Made by a program: the position numbers and the translations under genes. From positions 1 through 5,425 of the forward strand of contig CANHLD010000124.1 in the NCBI GenBank assembly GCA_947461325.1: 5,425 bases of DNA. Reading direction: 5' to 3'. This document shows positions 1 to 5,425 of this stretch, one piece after another; the stretch's first letter is position 1; each line of letters starts with the position of its first letter. This DNA comes from Comamonadaceae bacterium (GTDB lineage: Bacteria; Pseudomonadota; Gammaproteobacteria; Burkholderiales; Burkholderiaceae_C). The notes beneath the pieces were generated by a model. The model was not told where the DNA came from. It did not search any database and was given only the letters and a program-made list of their open reading frames with translations.

Positions 1-642
1 GCTGCGCCGTTGTCGTTGCCGTTGGTATTGCTCGGAGGTATTTACTCCGGTGTGTTCACGCCCACCGAAGCCGCGGCGGTCGCCGCCTTGCACGCACTGG
101 TGTTGTCTGCGTTTGTTTTCAAAGCGTTGAGTTGGCGAGCGTTTTGGGACGTGGTGATCGAGTCGGCTCGCGCCAGTGCGGTCATCACCATCATCCTGGC
201 GGGTTCGTTCATGTTGCAGTATGCGTTCACCGCTGAGGGCGTGCCTCAGGCGCTGGCGATTTGGGTCGAGCAACAGCATTTGCAACCGGTGGCGTTCTTG
301 TTCATGGTCAACGCTTTGTTTTTGCTGCTCGGTTGTTTTTTAGATGTGTCGGTGCTGCTGCTGGTGTTTGTGCCCATGCTGTTACCGGCTGTCAGCCTGC
401 TGGGCATAGACAAAGTGCATTTCGGTGTGCTGGTGGTGTTGAACATGATGATCGGCTTGATACACCCGCCGTTTGGCATGCTGCTGTTTGTGACCAAGGC
501 GCTGACTGGCATTCCCATCATGGCCATGGTGCGCGAGGGCTGGCTGTTTCTGGTGATGTTGCTGACTCTGCTAGTGGCCATGACTTTGTTTCCGCAGATC
601 GTGTTGTGGTTGCCTATGCAAATGGGGTATGTGACGGGGTAG
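1..642 (+). CDS. TRAP transporter large permease (DctM-like), C-terminal part
   Basis: This is the C-terminal 213 residues of the large membrane subunit of a tripartite ATP-independent periplasmic (TRAP) transporter. The family imports carboxylates and related solutes with Na+ or H+, together with a small DctQ subunit and a periplasmic DctP binding protein; neither partner is in the window. The frame is open from base 1, so the true start lies upstream. Full-length family members have about 425 residues, so roughly half is present. Family hallmarks are GGIYSGVFTPTEAAAVAA at residues 12-29, a GCFLD segment (111-115) followed by a long hydrophobic stretch ending in a proline-rich turn, and NMMIGLIHPPFG (148-159). 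The rest is almost entirely Leu/Val/Phe-rich membrane helices. The TAG stop is at 640-642. A run of seven T follows, but no convincing terminator stem precedes it. The family is certain from sequence; the substrate cannot be told. Confidence 0.93.
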   Translation, partial: AAPLSLPLVLLGGIYSGVFTPTEAAAVAALHALVLSAFVFKALSWRAFWDVVIESARASAVITIILAGSFMLQYAFTAEGVPQALAIWVEQQHLQPVAFLFMVNALFLLLGCFLDVSVLLLVFVPMLLPAVSLLGIDKVHFGVLVVLNMMIGLIHPPFGMLLFVTKALTGIPIMAMVREGWLFLVMLLTLLVAMTLFPQIVLWLPMQMGYVTG

Positions 643-702
643 TTTTTTTGGCTTTGATTTGTTTGATGCTTCAGGAACTTGAGTGATTTACTGCAGACTG
701 AG

Positions 703-776
703 AGCGACATGTCGGCTCGGTCGCCGCTCACCGACGCAAGCGGCAACGTTCGCGTCGGCCCGCCCGACGTGTCGCT
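703..776. repeat. Nested CpG-rich inverted repeat in the intergenic region
   Basis: Arms AGCGACATGTCGG (703-715) and CCGACGTGTCGCT (764-776) pair over 13 positions with a single U-G wobble. Inside them CCGACGC (731-737) pairs perfectly with GCGTCGG (752-758). A competing inner pairing is GCCGCT (723-728) with AGCGGC (739-744). The left arm contains a perfect 10-base palindrome, CGACATGTCG (705-714), and the right arm a one-base variant of it, CGACGTGTCG (765-774), exactly 60 bases away. The segment holds 16 CpG dinucleotides in 74 bases, clearly denser than the AT-richer flanks. No T-run follows either side, so it is not a standard intrinsic terminator. It may be an extragenic palindromic repeat, a structured mRNA end for the upstream gene, or paired operator sites for the downstream operon. 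The pairing is seen directly; the role is unknown. Confidence 0.6.
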
Positions 777-806
777 TACATCCCACCGCGCCCACTTCCT
801 TATGAT
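776..806 (+). promoter_or_regulatory. Possible promoter for the efflux operon
   Basis: TATGAT at 801-806 matches five of six bases of the sigma70 -10 consensus TATAAT. The only upstream hexamer that could serve as a -35 is TTACAT at 776-781, a weak match, with a 19-base spacer. A long spacer of 19-20 bases is typical of promoters under MerR-family activators, but no obvious dyad lies in this spacer. The -35 candidate begins at the last base of the right arm of the inverted repeat. Transcription from here would give a leader of roughly 45 bases before the ATG at 860. This is a pattern match only and the support is weak. Confidence 0.25.
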
Positions 807-859
807 GCAAGCTGTTTCAACCGCCGCCATACTCTGCACACAGACACGTTTTGCCCGTC

Positions 860-2233
860 ATGAATCCAAGCCGTTGCATACGCTCATGCCTTTTGGTAAT
901 GCTGGCCGCCGTATCAGGCTGTGCCTGGCGCAGCTACACGCCTGCTCCTTTGAACTTGCCGCTTTCCGCTGAAAGCGATATCGCTCGCCGTCTAGATGAC
1001 AACAACGTTCAAACAGCGCTTGCAGCCAACGGACACGACACCACGGGTTGGCCCGACATTGTCTGGAGCCGAGAAAAACTGACGACCGCCATGCTCAGCA
1101 TTCACCCGCAGCAGCGTGCTGCCAGAGCCAAAGTGGCGGCTGCGATCAAGCGGATTCAATCCGGCCTGAAGGCTTCCCCACCAGAGCTCAGCACCACGCT
1201 GGAACACCACAGTCAAAGCAGCGACGGCAAAACTTCACCTTGGGCCGTCGGCGCAGGTTTGCAATGGCAACTGGTGGACGGCTCTGTCAAAACAGCGCTA
1301 TCCGAATTTGCACATACCGAAACTCAAGACGTCACTTTGTCTGCAGGTGAAACAGCTTGGCGTTTGCACACTGCACTTGGCGCAGCTTTGTTAGACAGAC
1401 AAATGGCTTTGGAACGCGTTCATTTAGCAGCCAAAGGCTTGGAACTGGCCTTGGCGCGTGAACAAAGTGTGGCTGTGCGCGAACGCTATGGCGTGGCCAG
1501 TGCTCTTGAGGTTCAGCTCACTGCGCAACGACTGCAAGGCGCGAAACGGGAAGCAGCAGAAGCAGATGCGGCCAAAGTGACTGCGCAAGCAAGCTTGGCC
1601 GCCGCGCTGTCAGTGCCCTACGCATCCTTGAACGGTTTGCGTTTCGCCGATTGGCACACACCTGTCATGGCGGATGCCACCACGGCACGCCAGCTTGCAT
1701 TGCAAAACAATTTGACGTTTGCCCGCGAACGAATGCAATACAACCTGGCCGAGGCAGAGTTGAAATTGCAAGTTGCCAAGCAATACCCCAGCATCAACCT
1801 TGGGCCGGGATTACTGTGGAGCCAAGGCGACACCGTTTGGCAATTCACCTTTTCTCTGCCCGCGGCTTTGCTGCATCGCAACCAAGCAGCCATTGAAACC
1901 GCAGAGGCACAAAGAAGTGCGCAAGGTGCACAGGTGCTGGCCAAACAATCAGACATCATCAGTGAAGTCGAGCGTTTGCGCTTGAATGCATTGGCGCTTG
2001 CCCAACCGCTGAATGTGGCTCAGGCATCCTTGCAAGCCGCACAGGTGCAATTGCAACTCACGACCGCACAATTTGATGCTGGTAATGTCGACGCATTGAG
2101 TGTGATTGATGCGCGCAGTTTGTATTTACAAGCCGAGCGCACCGTATGGGATGCCCGTACTGCGCTTTGGCGTGCCGCTTGGGAGCTGGAATTGGCCATA
2201 CAGTCTCCGCTCATGACAGTTCAAACTCCTTAA
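860..2233 (+). CDS. Outer-membrane efflux channel lipoprotein (TolC/CusC/CzcC family)
   Basis: This is a 457-residue outer-membrane factor that would form the trimeric exit duct of the tripartite pump encoded with it. The N-terminus is a lipoprotein signal: MNPSRCIRSC, then a hydrophobic core and lipobox VSGC, with the lipidated Cys at residue 21. The body shows the family's internal duplication. An ERYGVASALEV motif at 208-218 is echoed by FDAGNVDALSVIDA at 405-418, 197 residues later, each set in long Ala/Gln/Leu-rich helices that build the periplasmic alpha-barrel. QYPSINLGPGLLW from about 308 followed by FTFSLP resembles the typical outer-membrane beta-strand segment. The ATG at 860 is preferred because it gives a proper lipoprotein signal. 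A TTG at 851 would add only three residues, and an in-frame stop lies at 803. No good Shine-Dalgarno precedes either start. Length matches the family. Family is confident; the substrate is set by the pump. Confidence 0.92.
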   Translation: MNPSRCIRSCLLVMLAAVSGCAWRSYTPAPLNLPLSAESDIARRLDDNNVQTALAANGHDTTGWPDIVWSREKLTTAMLSIHPQQRAARAKVAAAIKRIQSGLKASPPELSTTLEHHSQSSDGKTSPWAVGAGLQWQLVDGSVKTALSEFAHTETQDVTLSAGETAWRLHTALGAALLDRQMALERVHLAAKGLELALAREQSVAVRERYGVASALEVQLTAQRLQGAKREAAEADAAKVTAQASLAAALSVPYASLNGLRFADWHTPVMADATTARQLALQNNLTFARERMQYNLAEAELKLQVAKQYPSINLGPGLLWSQGDTVWQFTFSLPAALLHRNQAAIETAEAQRSAQGAQVLAKQSDIISEVERLRLNALALAQPLNVAQASLQAAQVQLQLTTAQFDAGNVDALSVIDARSLYLQAERTVWDARTALWRAAWELELAIQSPLMTVQTP

Positions 2234-2238
2234 GGCTT

Positions 2239-2242
2239 AGGA
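2239..2242 (+). promoter_or_regulatory. Ribosome binding site of the adaptor gene
   Basis: AGGA lies 5 bases before the ATG at 2248 and just after the stop of the channel gene. It fixes the adaptor start at 2248 rather than at upstream in-frame codons that would overlap the channel gene by about 90 bases and place extra residues before the membrane anchor. A second AAGG at 2232-2235 overlaps the channel stop codon. Confidence 0.6.
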
Positions 2243-2247
2243 AATGT

Positions 2248-3294
2248 ATGTTGGATAAATCCTGGAAAAACAAACTGATCCTGCTGCTTTCGCTGGTCAT
2301 ACTGTTTTTGGTTTGGGCTCTGGCTTGGATGGGTCGTGACGAGTTTCAAAACGCCCATGAAGATGACGACAAAGCAACTGTCGTCGATCATTCCCCGGCC
2401 CCGCCCAATACAGTATTGATCGATGAGGAAGCGCAAAAACAAACGGGCATCAGCGTCGAACCACTTCAAGCAGCCACCTACTCGGCGACACAAAATTTCA
2501 CTGGCGTGGTGTTAGACATGCGGGCACTGGTGGAAGCCAGACAGCGATTGCAAAGTTTATCCGCACAACTCACCGCAGCACAGGCGCAATTGCTGCAAAG
2601 ACGCAATGATGTGGCTCGCACACAAGGCCTTTATGACGAAGGGCGAAATGCATCACAACGCGATCTGGAAGCCGCGCGTGCCGCACTCGCGACACAAGAG
2701 CAGCACGAGCTTGCATTGCAAGCCGAGATTCGCTCTGCCATTGACGGCGTACGCATGCAATGGGGCGACACTTTCGCTCAGCGCTTAGGTGACAAAGACG
2801 GTCTGGTGGCACGTGTCATCAGTCATCAGGTAGAGATTGTTCAATTCGCCATGCCTTATGGTTCGCGTCCCGAAAAACAGCTGTGGCGCGTAGATGTTTC
2901 AAATTCAGGCCTCGCGCAGGGTGTGCCTGCTGTTTGGATAGGAGGAACTTCCCAATCTCAACCGGGCTTGCAAGGATCGAACTGGTTACTAAGCGCACCG
3001 AATACAGGTGCAGGCGCCGGGACCCGGGTGAGAGTGTTGTCACAGCAGGGCAAATCCCAAAATGGCGTGCTTGTTCCCTCAAGTGCAATGATCCGTTTCG
3101 CAGGCAAAAACTGGGTCTATGTCAAAACCCAAGCTGAACGATTTGAACGCATCGCTCTGCCTGTAGACCGTCCTCTGGGAGAGGGGTTTTTTACCGATGC
3201 ATTACAGACCCATGATTTGATCGTATCCAGTGGTGCTCAGTTGTTGCTGTCCGAGGAGTTCCGTTTTCAAATTAAAAACGAGAACCAGGACTAG
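2248..3294 (+). CDS. RND efflux periplasmic adaptor (membrane fusion protein)
   Basis: This 348-residue adaptor would bridge the inner-membrane pump to the outer-membrane channel. MLDKSWKNK is followed by a hydrophobic helix (about 10-28), an uncleaved anchor or signal, and then a short acidic/His stretch (HEDDD at 37-41, DH at 47-48) and a Pro-rich linker. EEAQKQTGISVEPL (60-73) is a typical adaptor strand region. An Ala/Gln/Arg-rich helical hairpin spans about 92-162, with the turn near YDEGRNASQRDLEAA (129-143). MQWGDTFAQRL (170-180) comes next, then beta-rich barrel and membrane-proximal segments, including VLVPSSAMIRFAGKNWVYVK and a late SSGAQLLLSEEF. Almost no sequence separates the first strand region (GVVLD, 86-90) from the hairpin, so the usual first lipoyl half-motif seems missing. 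It sits 14 bases after the channel gene and 5 bases before the pump gene. Role is confident from context plus fold signs; a dedicated HMM search was not possible. Confidence 0.88.
   Translation: MLDKSWKNKLILLLSLVILFLVWALAWMGRDEFQNAHEDDDKATVVDHSPAPPNTVLIDEEAQKQTGISVEPLQAATYSATQNFTGVVLDMRALVEARQRLQSLSAQLTAAQAQLLQRRNDVARTQGLYDEGRNASQRDLEAARAALATQEQHELALQAEIRSAIDGVRMQWGDTFAQRLGDKDGLVARVISHQVEIVQFAMPYGSRPEKQLWRVDVSNSGLAQGVPAVWIGGTSQSQPGLQGSNWLLSAPNTGAGAGTRVRVLSQQGKSQNGVLVPSSAMIRFAGKNWVYVKTQAERFERIALPVDRPLGEGFFTDALQTHDLIVSSGAQLLLSEEFRFQIKNENQD
3287..3290 (+). promoter_or_regulatory. Ribosome binding site of the RND pump gene
   Basis: AGGA inside the last codons of the adaptor gene, 9 bases before the ATG at 3300. 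The adaptor stop (3292-3294) lies between the site and the pump start, an arrangement that favours translational coupling. Confidence 0.6.
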
Positions 3295-3299
3295 TCGTC

Positions 3300-5425
3300 A
3301 TGCTGACCAAACTCATTCGTTTCTCGATACGTCACCCGACGGTTGTTCTGGTGCTCGCACTTGGGGTGCTGGGCTACGGCACTTACGCCACACGTATTGC
3401 CAAATTGGATGTGTTTCCTGAGTTTGCGCCGCCTCAGGTGGTGATTCAAACTGAAGCGCCGGGTTTCTCCGCCGAACTGGTTGAGTCACTGGTGACACGG
3501 CACATTGAATCGGCCATGTTCGGCACCGTCGGTGTTGCCAACATGCGCAGCCAGTCCATACCTGGCTTGTCTATCGTCACGGTGGTTTTTGGCGACGACA
3601 GCGATGCGTACCGCAACCGGCAACTCGTCAGCGAAAAATTGACCACGCTCGCCAACCACTTGCCCTTGGGCGTGGCCGTTCCCAACATCACACCTTTGAC
3701 ATCCTCCGCCAGTTCGGTGCTGGGTATTGGCTTGACCTCGGACAAGCGGGATCTGATGGATTTGTATGACATCGCGCAATACGCGGTCAAACCGCATTTG
3801 CTGGGTGCGACCGGTGTGGCCGATGTGAACCTGTTCGGTGGAAAAATTCGCCAATGGCAAGTGCAATTTGATACGGACGCATTGATTCGGCATGGCGTCA
3901 CCGTCGATGATGTGATTGAAGCCACCCGCCGTGCCAGCGGACTTCGCCCCGGCGGGTTTGTCGAAGACCGTAACCAGCGCGTGATTGTCAGTGCCGATGG
4001 ACAAATCGACAATGTGGAGCAATTGGCACTTGCCAAACTGGTGATGCGCAGCGGTCAAGCATTGCGCTTGCGCGACATCGCAACCATCACCGAGGGCACC
4101 GCACCCTCCATCAGTGCAGCCAATGTCAACGGCAAGCCTGGCGTGTTTTTGATGGTGCAAGGACAGTTAGGTGCGAATACATATGAAACCACCTTGCGAA
4201 TTGAAGAGCGATTGGCTCAACTGGAACCCATGCTGGCGCGCGAAGGTCTGACGATTCACAAAAATTTGTTCAGACCGGCTAGCTTCATTGAGACTTCCAT
4301 AGGCAATATTCAGCGCGATATTTTGATCGGCTCTGCGCTGGTTGTGGCTGTGCTTTTTTTGTTTTTGTTCAATGCGCGAGCCGCTTTGATTTCAGCGATT
4401 GCCATTCCTTTGTCACTCTTGGCCTCGGTGATTGTGCTGGTGCACCAAGGCGTCTCCTTGAACATCATGGTGCTTGGCGGACTGGTGATCGCGTTGGGCG
4501 AAGTGGTGGACGACGCCATCATTGACGTGGAAAATATTTTTCGCCGCTTGCGTGAAAACCGCAAACGCGGCAATCCACGCACCGATTGGCGGGTGATACT
4601 CAGCGCTTCTTTGGAAGTCAGAAGCTCAGTTATTTTTGCCACCTTCATTGTGGTGCTGGTCTTTTTGCCAATGTTGTTCTTGTCTGGCGTTGCCGGGCGC
4701 ATGTTTCAGCCAATGGCATTGACCTATATCTATGCCTTGCTGGCTTCGCTGGTGGTAGCCCTCACCGTCACGCCTGCGTTGTGCTATTTGATGCTTCACC
4801 GTGGCATCTCCTTTCGCACGAACGACCCGCCACTGGTTCATTGGCTCAAGCAAGCTTACGAACAACTTCTCAGACATATTGAGGGTTCAGCCCAGGTAGT
4901 GATTCTCTCCACCTTGATTGCAGTCTTGTTGGGCATGGCTGCGATTCCTTTGTTTCGCATCGAGTTTGTTCCTGAGTTACGCGAAGGCCATTACATAGTT
5001 CATATGACGGCGTTGCCGGGAACGTCTGAAGCAGAGTCATTGCGCTTGGGCGAAAAAGTCATCAAAGCCATTCAAAGTGTGGAGAAGGTCAAGTCAGTCA
5101 CGCAATGGGTAGGGCGAGCTCAAAACGGCGCGGATACTTTTGGCATGCACTACTCGGAGATAGAGGTTGAGATTGGCCCCTTGTCTGCCAGAGAACAAAA
5201 ATCAGTACTTGAATCAATACGCCACAAACTCACCAGCGTCGAAGGTAAACCGGGCGTACCACCTTTTCCCGGCGTGAGTTTTTCCATCAATACTTTTTTG
5301 GCAGAACGCATTGAAGAAACGGTCTCTGGGTATGCGGCTGAGTTTGTGATTGAGATATTTGGTCAAGACTTGGACTTGCTGGACCGTGACGCCAATCTGT
5401 TGGCGCAAGCCATTGCGGCGATTCC
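3300..5425 (+). CDS. Heavy-metal-type RND efflux pump (CusA/CzcA-like), 3' end outside window
   Basis: This is the proton-driven inner-membrane pump of the tripartite system. The frame is open from ATG 3300 to the window edge: 708 full codons of about 1,040 usual for the family, so the C-terminal third (TM8-12 and part of the second periplasmic half) is missing. TM1 is at about 14-30. The first periplasmic domain begins DVFPEFAPPQVVIQTEAPG and includes SIPGLSIVTVVF, both typical of the metal-efflux branch. TM2 lies at 341-357 and TM3 at 361-380. SLNIMVLGG leads into TM4 with GEVVDDAIIDVEN (400-412), followed by FRRLRENRKRG. TM5 is near 442-460, TM6 near 473-498 ending in TPAL, and TM7 near 533-552. 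D404 and E411 align with the CusA proton-relay residues D405 and E412. M569 aligns with copper ligand M573 of CusA, but the positions of M623 and M672 carry Y618 and E673. The substrate is therefore uncertain: a metal ion is likely, Cu/Ag not assured. Confidence 0.93.
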   Translation, partial: MLTKLIRFSIRHPTVVLVLALGVLGYGTYATRIAKLDVFPEFAPPQVVIQTEAPGFSAELVESLVTRHIESAMFGTVGVANMRSQSIPGLSIVTVVFGDDSDAYRNRQLVSEKLTTLANHLPLGVAVPNITPLTSSASSVLGIGLTSDKRDLMDLYDIAQYAVKPHLLGATGVADVNLFGGKIRQWQVQFDTDALIRHGVTVDDVIEATRRASGLRPGGFVEDRNQRVIVSADGQIDNVEQLALAKLVMRSGQALRLRDIATITEGTAPSISAANVNGKPGVFLMVQGQLGANTYETTLRIEERLAQLEPMLAREGLTIHKNLFRPASFIETSIGNIQRDILIGSALVVAVLFLFLFNARAALISAIAIPLSLLASVIVLVHQGVSLNIMVLGGLVIALGEVVDDAIIDVENIFRRLRENRKRGNPRTDWRVILSASLEVRSSVIFATFIVVLVFLPMLFLSGVAGRMFQPMALTYIYALLASLVVALTVTPALCYLMLHRGISFRTNDPPLVHWLKQAYEQLLRHIEGSAQVVILSTLIAVLLGMAAIPLFRIEFVPELREGHYIVHMTALPGTSEAESLRLGEKVIKAIQSVEKVKSVTQWVGRAQNGADTFGMHYSEIEVEIGPLSAREQKSVLESIRHKLTSVEGKPGVPPFPGVSFSINTFLAERIEETVSGYAAEFVIEIFGQDLDLLDRDANLLAQAIAAI

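Noticed and set aside
10..12. TTG at base 10 as start of the TRAP gene
   Set aside because: The frame is open to base 1 and the protein begins in the middle of a conserved family region, so the gene is simply cut by the window edge.
640..650. Seven-T run just after the TRAP stop as an intrinsic terminator
   Set aside because: Only a weak 4-pair stem can be drawn upstream of the T-run, with no GC-rich hairpin adjacent to it.
246..839. 197-codon - strand open frame
   Set aside because: Most of it is antisense to the TRAP permease, which has clear family motifs. The product is Ser/Thr/Asn-rich with no recognisable motif, typical of an antisense shadow.
679..972. 97-codon + strand open frame spanning the intergenic region and the start of the channel gene
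   Set aside because: It runs through the inverted repeat and overlaps the channel signal peptide out of frame. The product has no domain-like character and no ribosome site was seen.
3013..3029. GC-rich near-palindrome around GGGACCCGGG within the adaptor gene
   Set aside because: Short, inside clear coding sequence, and explained by Gly/Arg codons in a GAGAGTRVR loop.
3446..4160. Two long - strand open frames (196 and 224 codons) inside the pump gene
   Set aside because: They lie fully antisense to a strongly recognisable RND coding frame; neither shows family motifs.

Overview
The window looks like chromosomal DNA of a Gram-negative proteobacterium, most likely a betaproteobacterium of the Burkholderiales (Comamonadaceae-like). 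The grounds are protein style, a moderate GC content judged by eye, and the pairing of a TRAP carboxylate-type transporter with a czcCBA-ordered efflux operon. No 16S or other lineage marker is present, so this placement is inference. All genes read on the + strand.

Layout: (1) Bases 1-642 hold the C-terminal half of a TRAP transporter large permease (DctM-like), cut by the left edge. (2) Bases 643-859 are a 217-base intergenic region. It contains a CpG-rich nested inverted repeat (703-776) and a weak promoter candidate, and no convincing gene. (3) Bases 860-5425 hold a tight three-gene tripartite efflux operon. It comprises an outer-membrane channel lipoprotein of the TolC/CusC/CzcC type (860-2233), a membrane-anchored periplasmic adaptor (2248-3294), and a heavy-metal-type RND inner-membrane pump (3300 to the right edge). 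The pump frame is open through the end of the window: 708 full codons are visible of about 1,040 expected.

How they work together: the RND pump would use the proton gradient to drive substrate export. The adaptor would bridge the pump to the outer-membrane channel, forming a continuous conduit across the envelope. Gene spacings of 14 and 5 bases, each with a Shine-Dalgarno-like AGGA, indicate co-transcription and probably coupled translation. The TRAP gene is a solute importer with no evident functional link to the pump.

No clearly novel system is visible. The best candidates for a second look are the pump/adaptor pair and the intergenic palindrome. The pump belongs to the CusA/CzcA side of the RND superfamily but has an unusually acidic TM4 (GEVVDDAIIDVEN) and lacks two of the three CusA copper-binding methionines, so its substrate cannot be assumed to be Cu/Ag. 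The adaptor appears to lack the usual first half of the lipoyl domain.
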